A stretch of 64,000 nt of DNA, from the NCBI RefSeq assembly GCF_003443735.1, contig NZ_CP031969.1, positions 2,604,001 to 2,668,000 of the forward strand. Reading direction: 5' to 3'. Both the position numbers and the translations under genes were made by a program. Shown here piece after piece: positions 8,401 through 16,260 of this stretch (positions within the stretch are counted from its first letter, which is position 1; every line of letters begins with the position of its first letter). The notes beneath the pieces are model-generated. The model was not told the origin of the DNA and did no database searches. It saw only the letters and a list, made by a program, of their open reading frames with translations. This DNA comes from Streptomyces sp. CC0208. Its GTDB lineage: Bacteria; Actinomycetota; Actinomycetes; Streptomycetales; Streptomycetaceae.

Positions 8401-9047
8401 GCGGCCCGGCGGGCGACCGCGGCCTGTCTGCCGAGCGGCTTGAGCTGGCGCCGGAGTTCGTCGGTGAGGTCCTGCACGCGCGCGAGGTTGGCCTGCATCG
8501 CGTCCAGCTTGCGGAGCGCCTTCTCCTTGCGCTTGCGGTGCTTGAGGACGCCGGCGGCCTCCTCGATGAAGGCGCGGCGGCCCGTCGGGTCCGCGTGCAG
8601 GACGGAGTCGAGCTGGCCCTGGCCGACGATCACGTGCATCTCGCGGCCGATGCCGGAGTCGGACAGGAGTTCCTGGATGTCCAGGAGGCGGCAGGTGTCG
8701 CCGTTGATCTGGTACTCGCTGCCGCCGTTGCGGAACATGATCCGCGTGATGGTGACCTCGGCGTACTCGATGGGCAGGGCACCGTCGGAGTTGTCGATGG
8801 TCAGGGACACCTCGGCGCGGCCGAGCGGCGGGCGCCCGGTGGTGCCGGCGAAGATGACGTCCTCCATCTTGCCGCCGCGTAGCGACTTGGCGCCCTGTTC
8901 GCCCATGACCCAGCTGAGGGCGTCCACGACGTTGGACTTGCCCGAGCCGTTGGGCCCGACGACGCACGTGATCCCCGGCTCGAACCGGAGCGTGGTCGCC
9001 GAGGCGAACGACTTGAACCCTCGGAGGGTCAGGGCCTTGAGGTGCAC
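5442..9047 (-). CDS. smc: Chromosome segregation ATPase Smc
   Basis: Smc forms the ring-shaped condensin that compacts and separates chromosomes with ScpA and ScpB. The protein has 1201 aa from the GTG at 9047 (MHLKALTLRGFKSFAS). Order of parts: ATPase head with Walker A GPNGSGKSNVVDAL, Q-loop and RGGKMEDVIFAG; a coiled coil to about residue 490; the hinge (about 510-690); a second coiled coil; and the C-terminal head with signature LSGGERSLTAVALLV and Walker B FYVMDEVEAALDD. An upstream frame to 9080 exists but lacks family residues. The hinge contains an odd Gly/Pro/Ala stretch of about 28 residues (GGAGLNQSAAPPRGATSHDG and on) encoded by a GC-rich repeat inserted in frame. The gene stands alone, leftward. 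Confidence 0.95.
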   Translation of the reverse strand: MHLKALTLRGFKSFASATTLRFEPGITCVVGPNGSGKSNVVDALSWVMGEQGAKSLRGGKMEDVIFAGTTGRPPLGRAEVSLTIDNSDGALPIEYAEVTITRIMFRNGGSEYQINGDTCRLLDIQELLSDSGIGREMHVIVGQGQLDSVLHADPTGRRAFIEEAAGVLKHRKRKEKALRKLDAMQANLARVQDLTDELRRQLKPLGRQAAVARRAAVIQADLRDARLRLLADDLVRLRQALQAEVADEAALKERKEAAEQELKKALQREALLEDEVRQLTPRLQRAQQTWYELSQLAERVRGTISLADARVKSATSAPPEERRGRDPEDMEREAARIREQEAELEAALEAAERALEDTVAHRADLERALTQEERRLKDVARAIADRREGLARLSGQVNAARSRAASAQAEIDRLAAARDEAQERAFAAQEEYEALKAEVDGLDAGDAELAEQHEAAKRQLAEAEAALTAAREATTAAERRRAATQARHEALAMGLRRKDGSGALLGAKDRLTGLLGPAAELLTVTPGHEVAVAAAFGAAADALAVTSPSAAAEAIRLLRKQDGGRASLLVAGESDRPGGAGLNQSAAPPRGATSHDGPADATHQHAADLVRAPSDLMPSVRRLLHGIVVVNTLEDAEDLVYANPHLTAVTAEGDLLGAHFARGGSAGAPSLLEVQASVDEAAAELEELAVRCEELTEAQHTAVEHRRTCAAQVEELGERRRAADREKSSVAQQLGRLAGQAKGAAGEAERSTAAATRAQDALEKALEEAEELAERLAVAEEMPVEEEPDTSVRDRLAADGANARQTEMEARLQVRTHEERVKGLAGRADSLDRAARAERDARARAEQRRARLRHEAAVAGAVASGARQLLAHVEVSLARADAERTAADAAKAFRERELTAARNTGRDLKAELDKLTDFVHRGEVLGAEKRMRIEQLETKALEELGVEPAGLVEEYGPHQLVPPSPPAEGEELPEDPEHPRNQPKQFHRAEQEKRLRAAERAYQQLGKVNPLALEEFAALEERHKFLSEQLEDLKKTRADLLQVVKEVDERVEQVFTEAYRDTAREFEGVFSRLFPGGEGRLILTDPDNMLTTGVDVEARPPGKKVKRLSLLSGGERSLTAVALLVSIFKARPSPFYVMDEVEAALDDTNLQRLIRIMQELQEASQLIVITHQKRTMEVADALYGVSMQGDGVSKVISQRLR
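7236..7319 (-). repeat. Streptomyces-type GC-rich repeat inserted in frame in smc
   Basis: Read on the minus strand this 84-base stretch starts with ggggcgcggggctgaatcaa, goes through tgcggctccgccgcgg and ends gacgccacccatcag. From memory, this pattern is a common interspersed intergenic repeat of Streptomyces genomes. Here it lies inside the hinge-coding part of smc; 84 bases equal 28 codons, so the frame is kept. Related cores (ggggcgcgggga) occur near 37430 and 53190 in this window. Exact ends are estimated by eye. Confidence 0.6.
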
Positions 9048-9171
9048 GCCGCTGGACTCTACCTTCCGGGGGTGTCTCACTCCATGAACGCGCTGTCCCC
9101 CGCGGTTTCACCGTTGAACGTGCAGGGCACACCAAACGTTAAGAGAGTGAAAGGGTGCGGGGGCAAGAAAG

Positions 9172-9193
9172 AAGGGACGCCGAAGCGTCCCTT
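9172..9193 (-). terminator. Terminator hairpin with UUCG loop
   Basis: On the minus strand aagggacgc-ttcg-gcgtccctt forms a perfect 9-bp stem closed by a C(UUCG)G tetraloop and is followed by a pyrimidine run (ctttcttg). It lies downstream of the small coiled-coil gene and upstream of smc. Confidence 0.7.
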
Positions 9194-9284
9194 GAATACT
9201 CTGACAACTGAGCGGTTGATACGGATCAGCGGTTGATACGGGCCGCCCGACCACTGCGTGAGCTGTCGTGGAGCGATGCAGCGA

Positions 9285-9488
9285 TCAGGTGAGCGCAGGC
9301 TCCGCCTGGTGTGCGTCGATGCTCTCCATGATCCTGTCGTGAGAAGCGGCAGCCGCGAGCTCGTCGTTCTCAGCCTGGATCCGTACGAGCTCGGATTCCA
9401 GGTCCTGGACGCGCTGCTGGAGCCGTCGCATCTCGGCGAGGAGTCGAGGGTCCGAGCCGCCGACGTAACCGAGAAGCGCCTTTGCCAT
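9285..9488 (-). CDS. Small coiled-coil protein, 67 aa
   Basis: This 67-aa protein begins MAKALLGYVGGSDPRLLAEM and then forms a heptad-rich helix (RRLQQRVQDLESELVRIQAE) ending in an Ala-rich tail. I recall similar small proteins next to smc and acyP in other Streptomyces; no function is known to me. The ATG at 9488 has ggagga 8 bases before it; an upstream open frame to 9599 lacks this signal. The coiled coil suggests self-association or binding to a partner helix. It is followed by a good terminator, so it is probably a single-gene transcript. Confidence 0.75.
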   Translation of the reverse strand: MAKALLGYVGGSDPRLLAEMRRLQQRVQDLESELVRIQAENDELAAAASHDRIMESIDAHQAEPALT

Positions 9489-9870
9489 GATGGATGGTCC
9501 TCCACAATGAGTGACCGACCGATGCGGTGTGGGTCGTGAGGGATTCGCACCCGTGGTGCTTGACACTTTTGAGTTCGTGCTGTCGTTCTTCCATGCCAAA
9601 CAGCTAAGGTGCGCGGGGTGCTTTCAGCGTCTCACCAAAAAGTTTGACGGTCAACACGATCACGCCCCGTATTGGCGGCAACCCGTGCCGGTGCGGCCTG
9701 AGAACGGCGGCGCAGCGGCTCCCTCGGGACCCGGGGGCGTGACGATCATTCTTAGCTGCGGAGCCTGCCATGGCACGGGGCTTCTTGGCAACCACCAGCG
9801 CCTTTCTCCTCCGGGCAGGTGCTCGTGGCATGTCCCACCGCTTCCACCGGGGCCGCTTCGCAGAAACGGC
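9489..9870. other. Intergenic region between acyP and the small coiled-coil gene
   Basis: About 380 bases without a supportable gene. Open frames on both strands here have no ribosome binding site and Arg/Pro-rich products typical of chance frames in GC-rich DNA. The stretch near 9555-9650 is the least GC-rich, so a promoter for the leftward small gene may lie there, but I cannot fix -10/-35 boxes with confidence. Confidence 0.4.
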
Positions 9871-10152
9871 TCATCGGATGGCGAAGCCGTCGTAACCCCC
9901 GCGGGGTGTGTCCCAGATCTCGGTGACCCCGTCGACACGGCCGGGCGTGTCGTCGCCCAGGAGCCAGTCCAGGAGTCCCTGACAGCCCTTGCGCGGTCCC
10001 TCCGCGACCACTTGCACGCGTCCGTCGTCCAGATTGAGAGCAAAACCACTCAGGCCGCCGATCTCCAGCGCCTTGGCCCGCGTGAACCAGCGGAAACCCA
10101 CACCTTGGACGCGTCCACGCACCCAGGCGACCAGTCGCACTTCCTCGCTCAT
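9871..10152 (-). CDS. acyP: Acylphosphatase
   Basis: Acylphosphatase hydrolyses carboxyl-phosphate bonds in small acyl phosphates. The 93-aa protein has the usual length and both catalytic residues of the family: Arg in the phosphate-binding loop ([16 protein letters not shown]) and Asn in the [16 protein letters not shown] strand. The start is the ATG at 10152. It lies in the classical Streptomyces position between smc and the fpg region, as a single leftward gene. Its physiological substrate is not known in bacteria. Confidence 0.93.
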   Translation of the reverse strand: MSEEVRLVAWVRGRVQGVGFRWFTRAKALEIGGLSGFALNLDDGRVQVVAEGPRKGCQGLLDWLLGDDTPGRVDGVTEIWDTPRGGYDGFAIR

Positions 10153-10324
10153 GGGTGCAACCTAACCGGCCAATGTCTCTCCCGACACTCCTCCATCTGG
10201 CGCAATGCGGTACTGTCCGCTGCCAATGAATCTCATACGAAACTCACTTGATCGTGTGGGTTTTGTGACTTTGGTTGACCGGGGGGACGCGTCGACCTCA
10301 AGAACAGACGAGGAAGGCAAGGAC

Positions 10325-11410
10325 ATGGGACGCCACCGACGCTCCGCCGCCGGCCGCGCCGCCACGGGCCGCGCCACGGGGTTCACACAGACACACAGCT
10401 CCTACGGAAGCGAATTCGACCCGCAGGACTCGTACAACTTCGCCTCGGTGGCCAGCTCGACCTATCCGAGCCACGAGGACGCCGACCCCTACGCGCGCAG
10501 TGACGCCTACCTGTTCGCGTCGGAGGAGGAGTACGCGCTGTACCGGGGCGAGGGCTACACGCCCGCCGACGGTCCGCGCCGGGGCGGCTCGCACCGCCGC
10601 CGCAAGAGGAACCTCGTGACACCGGTCAAGACCGGTCTGCTCGGCGTCTCGGCCGCCGTCGCGATCGGCACGGTGGCGGTCGCCACGGGCGTCGTGCCCG
10701 GCCTGGACAACTACAAGATCGGCGGTGGCAGCACCACCGGCGGTGACGTGCAGGCGGCGGGCTCGCCCACCAACTCCCCCGCCGAGCAGGGCGGCACCTC
10801 CGGCAGCGCCGGCAGCTCGGACAGTCGCGAGGACGGCTCGTCGACGAGCCGGGACGCCGACCGCGCCTCCTCGCCCGCGCCGGCCCCCTCGACCTCGACG
10901 GCCGCCCCGACCGAGAAGCCGGCGGAGAAGCAGCCGACGGCCACGCCGAGCAAGAAGCCGAAGACCACGCCCTCGCAGAAGGAGCGGGAGCCGGCGAAGA
11001 AGGAGACCACCGCGCCGGTGGAGGTCTCCACGGAGGCCGCCGCCGAAGCCGAGGTGCTCAGGCTCGTCAACGTCGAGCGGGCGAAGGTCGGCTGCAGCCC
11101 CGTCGCCGCCAACAGCGCGCTGACCGAGCTCGCCGAGACCTTCAGCAAGGCCATGGCCGACCAGGGCTTCTTCGACCACACCGACCCGAGCGGCGCCACC
11201 CCGTGGGACCGCGCCGCGAAGGCCGGGATCACCAGCCTCGGCGGCGAGAACATCGCCCGGGGCCAGGCCGACGCGGCCTCGGTCATGGAAGCCTGGATGA
11301 ACAGTCCCGGCCACAAGGCCAACATCCTGAACTGCGACTTCAAGACCCTGGGCGTGGGCGTGCAGTTCGGTGCGGGCGGCCCCTGGTGGACCCAGGACTT
11401 CGGCTACTAG
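10325..11410 (+). CDS. CAP-domain (SCP/PR1-like) membrane-anchored or secreted protein
   Basis: The 361-aa protein starts at the ATG at 10325, with gaggaaggcaagg before it. It has an N-terminal hydrophilic region of about 100 residues, one membrane segment (about residues 102-123, TGLLGVSAAVAIGTVAVATG), then a long Ser/Thr/Pro/Lys-rich spacer (130-235) typical of cell-wall-spanning stalks. The C-terminal CAP domain (about 240-361) shows EVLRLVNVERAKVGC, FFDHTDPSG, GGENIARG and MNSPGHKANILN, the conserved family boxes. The CAP domain should therefore face outside the membrane. CAP proteins bind lipids or act on other proteins; the role in Streptomyces is unknown. Confidence 0.85.
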   Translation: MGRHRRSAAGRAATGRATGFTQTHSSYGSEFDPQDSYNFASVASSTYPSHEDADPYARSDAYLFASEEEYALYRGEGYTPADGPRRGGSHRRRKRNLVTPVKTGLLGVSAAVAIGTVAVATGVVPGLDNYKIGGGSTTGGDVQAAGSPTNSPAEQGGTSGSAGSSDSREDGSSTSRDADRASSPAPAPSTSTAAPTEKPAEKQPTATPSKKPKTTPSQKEREPAKKETTAPVEVSTEAAAEAEVLRLVNVERAKVGCSPVAANSALTELAETFSKAMADQGFFDHTDPSGATPWDRAAKAGITSLGGENIARGQADAASVMEAWMNSPGHKANILNCDFKTLGVGVQFGAGGPWWTQDFGY

Positions 11411-11429
11411 AGGCCGGCGATGACGACGC

Positions 11430-11470
11430 GTCGCACTAACTTTTCGTTAGTGCGACCTGTCGGTTAGTGC
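11430..11470. promoter_or_regulatory. Inverted repeat plus third half-site before the HxlR gene
   Basis: gtcgcactaac-ttttc-gttagtgcgac is a perfect 11-bp inverted repeat (11430-11456); a further half copy, gttagtgc, follows at 11463-11470. It lies 23-63 bases before the regulator ATG, the expected place for an autoregulatory operator of a winged-helix dimer. The repeat may also help end the CAP-gene transcript. Confidence 0.6.
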
Positions 11471-11492
11471 TGTCGTCCAGTACGCTCGGGAT

Positions 11493-11894
11493 ATGGACAC
11501 CACGCAGCAGCCCCCGGAGGCCCGGGACCTCCCGTACGACGTGTTCGCCAAGGCCTGCCCCTCGCGCGGCACGCTGGAGCATGTGACGGGCCGCTGGGGC
11601 GCCCTCACCCTCGGCGCCCTGTACGAGGGCTCGCTGCGCTTCAACGAGCTGCGCCGCCGGGTCGACGGCGTGAGCGAGAAGATGCTCTCCCAGACGCTCC
11701 AGGGGCTGGAGCGCGACGGCCTGGTGCACCGCGAGGCCCAGCCCACCAACCCGCCCCGGGTCGACTACGAGCTGACCCCGCTGGGCCACGAGGTCGCCGA
11801 GCGGCTGCTGGGCCTCATCCGCTTCGTCGAGGGCCGCATGGACGACGTCCTGGCCGCCCGCGAGCGCTACGACGTGACGCGCGGCGCCCGCTGA
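11493..11894 (+). CDS. HxlR-family winged-helix transcriptional regulator
   Basis: A 133-aa DNA-binding protein of the HxlR (MarR-like) family. The typical layout is present: a Cys near the N-terminus ([18 protein letters not shown]), which in several family members senses redox or electrophiles, then the winged helix with [20 protein letters not shown] as recognition helix, and LTPLGHEV before the dimerising helix. The palindrome just upstream suggests that it controls its own gene. No divergent target gene is present, so its regulon is unknown. The 3' end overlaps the converging fpg gene by 28 bases. Confidence 0.88.
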   Translation: MDTTQQPPEARDLPYDVFAKACPSRGTLEHVTGRWGALTLGALYEGSLRFNELRRRVDGVSEKMLSQTLQGLERDGLVHREAQPTNPPRVDYELTPLGHEVAERLLGLIRFVEGRMDDVLAARERYDVTRGAR

Positions 11895-12727
11895 CACCTC
11901 GGGCAGAAGTAGCTGGACCGGTTCATCCAGGGCCGTCGGCGCATCGGCGTACCGCACCGCTTGCACGGCAGTCCTTCACGGCCGTACGCGTCGAGGGACC
12001 GGTCGAAGTACCCGGACTCGCCGTTGACGTTGACGTACAGGCTGTCGAAGCTGGTGCCGCCGACCGCGAGGGCCGCGTTCATCACGTCCCGGACGTGGCC
12101 CAGGAGTTCGGCCGTGCGCGGGCGCGTGAAGCCGGCGGTGGGGCGCTCGTAGTGGATGCGCGAGCGCCAAAGGGCCTCGTCCGCGTAGATGTTGCCGACT
12201 CCGCTGATCAACGACTGGTCCAGCAGGGCCCGTTTGATGGTGCTGCGCTTGCGGCGCAGGGCCTGGTGGAAGGCCTCGTCGTCGAAGAGCGGGTCGAGGG
12301 GGTCGCGCGCGATGTGCGCGATGACGTCGGGCAGTCCGTCGGGGGTGTTGTCGTGCAACGACAGCCCGCCGAAGGTGCGTTGGTCGACGAAGCGGAGTTC
12401 GGTGTCGACCTCGTCGGCGAACCGCACCCGGATCCTGAGGTGCTTCTCGTCGGGCGCGGCATGCGGCTGGACCAGCAGCTGGCCGCTCATCCCGAGATGG
12501 GCCAGGACCGACTGGTCCGTGTCCTCCAGGGGCAGCCAGAGGTACTTCCCGCGGCGGCTCGGGGTGCCGACACGGTGGCCCTCGAGGCGGTGCGCGAAGT
12601 CCTCGGCACCGGCGAGGTGACGGCGGACCGCGCGCGGGTGCAGCACCTCGGCCTCGGCGACCGTGCGGTGGGCGACCCACCGCTCAAGGCCACGCCGTAC
12701 GACCTCGACCTCGGGCAACTCGGGCAT
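11867..12727 (-). CDS. mutM: Formamidopyrimidine-DNA glycosylase (Fpg/MutM)
   Basis: Fpg removes oxidised purines such as 8-oxoguanine and cuts the DNA by beta/delta elimination. The 286-aa protein begins [17 protein letters not shown], with the catalytic Pro and Glu directly after the initiator Met, has the central helix region ([20 protein letters not shown], helix-two-turn-helix) and ends in the zinc finger [20 protein letters not shown] with CPRC following. All key residues are seen. It is the last gene of the leftward rnc-region run, 108 bases after rnc, and its 3' end overlaps the HxlR gene tail to tail. Confidence 0.95.
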   Translation of the reverse strand: MPELPEVEVVRRGLERWVAHRTVAEAEVLHPRAVRRHLAGAEDFAHRLEGHRVGTPSRRGKYLWLPLEDTDQSVLAHLGMSGQLLVQPHAAPDEKHLRIRVRFADEVDTELRFVDQRTFGGLSLHDNTPDGLPDVIAHIARDPLDPLFDDEAFHQALRRKRSTIKRALLDQSLISGVGNIYADEALWRSRIHYERPTAGFTRPRTAELLGHVRDVMNAALAVGGTSFDSLYVNVNGESGYFDRSLDAYGREGLPCKRCGTPMRRRPWMNRSSYFCPRCQRAPRVTS

Positions 12728-12756
12728 GGGGCTCCCCCGTCACGGACCGGTGTATG

Positions 12757-12798
12757 AGCCGAGCGCCCGCCCCGGTGTTCAGGGACAGGCGCTCGGCT
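12757..12798 (-). other. Hairpin between rnc and mutM
   Basis: agccgagcgcc pairs perfectly with ggcgctcggct across a 20-base loop. Both flanking genes read leftward, so the hairpin would form in a shared transcript. It might be an attenuator, a processing site (RNase III is encoded just upstream) or a terminator; no T-run follows. Confidence 0.35.
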
Positions 12799-12835
12799 GC
12801 GCTGTTCTTCCAGACGCGCTGGGTGCTTCCAGGCG

Positions 12836-13654
12836 TCAGGCGGAGACGGAAGACGGACCTTCGTCGTCGTCCTCGACGGCTTCGACGACTTCGGCGGCTT
12901 CGACAGCCGCTTCGGCCGCCGCCTTGGCACGCTCGTCCGCGGCGGCCCGGATGGACCTCCAGGCGGATTCCGCGGCCTGCTGCTCCGCCTCCTTCTTGCT
13001 GCGGCCGGTGCCGGTGCCGTACGAGACGCCTCCGACGCGGGCGGCAGCAGTGAAGGTCTTCTCGTGATCGGGGCCGGTCTCCGTGACCAGGTACTCGGGC
13101 ACGCCGAGTCCTTCGGTCGCGGTGAGCTCCTGGAGACTGGTCTTCCAGTCCAGGCCGGCACCGAGGTTCGAGGATTTCTCGATCAGGGGGTCGAACAGGC
13201 GGTGGACCAGTTCGGAGGCCGCCTTGAGACCCTGGTCGAGATAGACCGCGCCGATCACCGCTTCCAGGGTGTCGGCGAGGATGGATGCCTTGTCCCGGCC
13301 GCCTGTGCCCTCTTCACCACGGCCGAGCCGGATGAAGGAACCCAGGTCGAGCCCGCGGCCGACCTCCGCAAGTGCGCGTGAGTTGACCACCGCGGCCCGC
13401 AACTTGGCCAGTTGGCCTTCGGGCAGGTCGGGGTGGGTGTTGTACAGCGTGTCCGTGACCACGAGGCCGAGCACGGAGTCCCCGAGGAACTCCAGACGCT
13501 CGTTGGTCGGCAGGCCGCCGTTCTCGTACGCGTAGGAGCGGTGGGTCAGCGCACGCACCAGAAGGGCGGACTCGAGCTTGTACCCGAGCCGCCCTTCCAA
13601 CAGCGTGTGGGACGAGGCCTGGTTGTCGCCCGAGTTCTTCTTCGGCGTGGACAC
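12836..13654 (-). CDS. rnc: Ribonuclease III
   Basis: RNase III cuts double-stranded RNA in rRNA and mRNA maturation; in S. coelicolor the orthologue (AbsB) also affects antibiotic production. The 272-aa protein has the catalytic signature [14 protein letters not shown], the second metal-binding region ([20 protein letters not shown]) and a C-terminal double-stranded RNA binding domain ([20 protein letters not shown] to [14 protein letters not shown]). An acidic Ala/Glu tail follows. I chose the GTG at 13654, with gagagg 4 bases before it; a GTG at 13666 would add VRGT and begins 7 bases after rpmF. The close spacing indicates an operon with DUF177 and rpmF. Confidence 0.95.
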   Translation of the reverse strand: MSTPKKNSGDNQASSHTLLEGRLGYKLESALLVRALTHRSYAYENGGLPTNERLEFLGDSVLGLVVTDTLYNTHPDLPEGQLAKLRAAVVNSRALAEVGRGLDLGSFIRLGRGEEGTGGRDKASILADTLEAVIGAVYLDQGLKAASELVHRLFDPLIEKSSNLGAGLDWKTSLQELTATEGLGVPEYLVTETGPDHEKTFTAAARVGGVSYGTGTGRSKKEAEQQAAESAWRSIRAAADERAKAAAEAAVEAAEVVEAVEDDDEGPSSVSA

Positions 13655-13673
13655 AGTGCCTCTCACCAGCCGC

Positions 13674-13847
13674 TCAGACCTCGAGGACCTGGCGCTTGTT
13701 GTAGGTGCCACAAGCGGGGCACGCGATGTGCTGCAGCTTGGGCTCGTGGCAGCGCTCGCACGCAACCAGGGTGGGGACCGCAGCCTTCCACTGCGACCGG
13801 CGGTGGCGCGTGTTGCTGCGCGACATCTTCCGCTTCGGAACAGCCAC
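13674..13847 (-). CDS. rpmF: 50S ribosomal protein L32
   Basis: L32 is a small protein of the large ribosomal subunit. The 57-aa product begins (M)[19 protein letters not shown] and carries two Cys pairs (CERCHEP and CPAC), so this is the zinc-binding form. The GTG start at 13847 has aggag 8 bases upstream and lies 2 bases after the stop of the DUF177 gene, the widespread DUF177-rpmF pair. Confidence 0.97.
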   Translation of the reverse strand: MAVPKRKMSRSNTRHRRSQWKAAVPTLVACERCHEPKLQHIACPACGTYNKRQVLEV

Positions 13848-13849
13848 GG

Positions 13850-14503
13850 CTACTTCTCCTGCTTCTCGTTGGCGGGCGCCGATCGAGGCGCTTCGCCACT
13901 CATCTCGTCCTTCTCGCCGTCTTCGAGTGAACCGGCGAGTCCCTGCAGTGCCGCCCAACGGATGTCGACGGCGTCGTGGTGGTGGTCCGGGTCGTCCGTG
14001 AGCCGTTCTCCGCACTCGGAGCACAGGCCCAGACAGTCGTCCTGGCACACCGGCTGCATCGGCAGTGCGAGCACCACCGCATCACGCAGCACGGGTTCGA
14101 GGTCGAACAGGCCGTCCTCGATGAAGAGCCTGTCCTCGTCTTCCTCGGCGTCGTCGGCCGGTTCCGCTTTCACGCGGCCACGGTCGTCGGCGTCAGGGTA
14201 CGAGAACATCTCCTGGAAGTCCGCTTCGAGCGCCAGCTCAAGCGGCTCCAGACACCTTACGCACTCCCCCTCGGCCTGTGCACGGGCGGTGCCTGTGACA
14301 AGCACCCCTTCCATGACCGACTCGAGCCGGAGTTCGAGCACGACCGGGGCGCCTTCCGGCACTCCGATCACTCCCTGGATGCCGAGATCCTTGGGAGCGT
14401 CGATCTCACGGGTCAGGCGCTGCAGCGCGCCAGGACGCCGCCCCAGCTCGTGTGTGTCGAACACGAGAGGGTTGCGGTGGTCGAGGCGCGCGTTGGGAGC
14501 CAT
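13850..14503 (-). CDS. DUF177 (YceD-family) protein
   Basis: This 217-aa acidic protein belongs to the DUF177/YceD family, nearly always encoded directly before rpmF and linked by genetic data in other bacteria to 23S rRNA or large-subunit maturation. Visible family features are the start with [39 protein letters not shown] in the middle, and the Cys-containing core [17 protein letters not shown], a likely metal-binding site. A divergent acidic stretch ([12 protein letters not shown]) and an Asp/His cluster ([11 protein letters not shown]) follow. The start is the ATG at 14503; a promoter-like pair lies 90-120 bases upstream. Confidence 0.85.
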   Translation of the reverse strand: MAPNARLDHRNPLVFDTHELGRRPGALQRLTREIDAPKDLGIQGVIGVPEGAPVVLELRLESVMEGVLVTGTARAQAEGECVRCLEPLELALEADFQEMFSYPDADDRGRVKAEPADDAEEDEDRLFIEDGLFDLEPVLRDAVVLALPMQPVCQDDCLGLCSECGERLTDDPDHHHDAVDIRWAALQGLAGSLEDGEKDEMSGEAPRSAPANEKQEK

Positions 14504-14593
14504 TCCTGCTTTCGATCTTCGAGCTCAGAGGGACACTGCCCTTCGGTGTTCCCGGGCAGCGTTGATCGCGGACGTACACGCGACCGAAGAGCC

Positions 14594-14623
14594 AGGATAC
14601 TGGACCTTTCGCTCACGGCCCAA
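14594..14623 (-). promoter_or_regulatory. Likely sigma-70 type promoter of the DUF177-rpmF-rnc operon
   Basis: On the minus strand ttgggc (14618-14623) and tatcct (14594-14599) are separated by 18 bases, in the short gap after the SepIVA-like gene and about 90 bases before the DUF177 start. Confidence 0.45.
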
Positions 14624-14635
14624 TCCGGTGGTCTC

Positions 14636-15697
14636 CTACTGGCCGCGGCCCTGCTCGTACGCCCTCAACTGCTCCGGCGTGATCATGCCGGTGTCGAAGA
14701 GACTCGTCTCGTCGAGGGCGTAGCTCTGCTGCGGCTGATGCGTCTGCTGCGGCTGGTGAGCCTGCTGTGTCTGCTGGTCGTACGCGGCCTGCTGCTGGTC
14801 GTAGCCCTGGTAGGCATAGGGGTCGGCCTGCTGGTAGCCGTACGGGTCCTGCTGCTGCGCGTACGGATCGGGCTGCTGCTGGTACCCGGCGTAGGCGTCG
14901 GTCTGCTGCTGGTAGCCGTACGCCGGCTGCTGGGCGTAGTCCGGCTGCTGGGCCGCCTGCTGGGCCTGGGCGTCCTGCTCCGCCAGGGCGGTGAGGTCGG
15001 CCAGGTAGTCGGCGTCGCTGGAGTGCTGGACGGTGGAGGTGTCGTCGGCGAGGGCACCGAGGTCGTCGGATGCGATACGGCCGTGCAGCTTCTGGCGGCC
15101 GCGGCCGACGGCCTCCAGGGTCTTGGCGAGGACCGCCTCGAAGGCGCCGAGCTTGGCGTCGACGTAGGAGTCGGCGTCCTTGCGCAGCGTCTCGGGGTCG
15201 TGGCTGCGCTCGGGGGCGTCCTCGTCCTCGTAGCCGTGCTCGTCGAGGCCCGGGCCGGTGCCGAGGAGCTTCTCGCGACCGCGGCCGACCGAGCCGAGGG
15301 TCTTGGTGAGGACGACCTCGAAGTTGGCGAGCTTGGAGTCGACGTAGTCGTCGGCCTCGGCGCGGACCTCCTCGGCCTCCTGGCGGGCCTCGTTCAGGAT
15401 CCGGTCGGCCTCGGCCTGGGAGCGGCGGGCGATCTCGGTGTCGGAGATCAGGGAGCCGCGCTCGGCGTGCGCCTGCCCGATGATCCGCTCGGCCTCCTGG
15501 CGTGCCTGCTCGACCATCTGCTCACGGTCGCCGATCAGCTCCTGGGCCTGCGCGAGGGAGCCCGGCAGGGCCTGGCGCAGTTCTTCGAGCATCGCGAGCA
15601 GGTCGGCGCGGTTGACGATCACCGAGGCCGACATGGGCATCGAACGGGCGCCGGAGACCGCGGCGACGATCTCGTCGAGCTTCTTCTGCACGTCCAC
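14636..15697 (-). CDS. DivIVA-like coiled-coil cell division protein (SepIVA-like)
   Basis: The 353-aa protein starts at GTG 15697 (MDVQKKLDEIVAAVSGARSM), is mostly coiled coil for about 200 residues, and ends in a Gln/Tyr/Pro-rich tail (repeats of YGYQQQ and DPYAQQQ). Its place between coaD and DUF177-rpmF is that of mycobacterial SepIVA, a DivIVA-like septum factor; Streptomyces members are annotated as cell division initiation proteins. An internal duplication is visible: a segment reading DDYVDSKLANFEVVLTKTL with VGRGREKLLG recurs about 70 residues later as DSYVDAKLGAFEAVLAKTL with VGRGRQKLHG. It probably forms filaments or scaffolds at the membrane; this role is inferred from position and coiled-coil type. 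Confidence 0.75.
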   Translation of the reverse strand: MDVQKKLDEIVAAVSGARSMPMSASVIVNRADLLAMLEELRQALPGSLAQAQELIGDREQMVEQARQEAERIIGQAHAERGSLISDTEIARRSQAEADRILNEARQEAEEVRAEADDYVDSKLANFEVVLTKTLGSVGRGREKLLGTGPGLDEHGYEDEDAPERSHDPETLRKDADSYVDAKLGAFEAVLAKTLEAVGRGRQKLHGRIASDDLGALADDTSTVQHSSDADYLADLTALAEQDAQAQQAAQQPDYAQQPAYGYQQQTDAYAGYQQQPDPYAQQQDPYGYQQADPYAYQGYDQQQAAYDQQTQQAHQPQQTHQPQQSYALDETSLFDTGMITPEQLRAYEQGRGQ

Positions 15698-15754
15698 CTG
15701 TGCTCGCCACTCTCTACAGCTGTGTTGGAGACGGACGGGACGACTGTAGCCCCA

Positions 15755-16234
15755 TCAGCCCTTGTGGAGGCGCTCGTTCAGGGCTTCGAGAACCCTCGGG
15801 GGGACCAGGTGGGAGACGTCTCCGCCCCAGGTCGCGACCTCCTTGACGAGCGAGGAGGACAGGAAGCTGTAGGTGGGGTTGGTCGGGACGAAAAGGGTCT
15901 CGACACCGCTGAGGCCGTTGTTCATCTGGGCCATCTGGAGCTCGTAGTCGAAGTCGCTGACCGCGCGCAGGCCCTTGACGATGGCCGGGATGTCGCGCTC
16001 CTTGCAGTAGTCGACGAGGAGGCCGTGGAAGGCCTCCACGATCACGTTGCCGTACTCGGCGGTGACCTCGCGGATCAGGTCGATCCGTTCGTCGATCTCG
16101 AACAGGCCCTTCTTGGACTTGTTGATCATCACCGCGACGTAGACCTCGTCGTACAGTCTGGAGGCGCGGGAGATGATGTCGAGGTGTCCGTTGGTGATCG
16201 GGTCGAACGACCCGGGACAGACGGCGCGGCGCAC
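15755..16234 (-). CDS. coaD: Phosphopantetheine adenylyltransferase
   Basis: CoaD makes dephospho-CoA from 4'-phosphopantetheine and ATP, the fourth step of CoA synthesis. The 159-aa protein begins (M)[20 protein letters not shown], the family signature with the nucleotide-binding TxGH motif (here TNGH), and has the conserved [20 protein letters not shown] and [15 protein letters not shown]. The GTG at 16234 has gaggga 7 bases upstream and gives the usual length. An alternative ATG at 16264 overlaps the rsmD stop as ATGA and would add ten residues not seen in the family. Confidence 0.95.
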   Translation of the reverse strand: MRRAVCPGSFDPITNGHLDIISRASRLYDEVYVAVMINKSKKGLFEIDERIDLIREVTAEYGNVIVEAFHGLLVDYCKERDIPAIVKGLRAVSDFDYELQMAQMNNGLSGVETLFVPTNPTYSFLSSSLVKEVATWGGDVSHLVPPRVLEALNERLHKG

Positions 16235-16260
16235 TTGAGATCCCTCGCTCTCCGGTCCGG

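Noticed and set aside
9604..9831. Possible 75-residue protein on the minus strand between acyP and the small coiled-coil gene
   Set aside because: Arg/Pro-rich chance-like composition, no ribosome binding site, no family.
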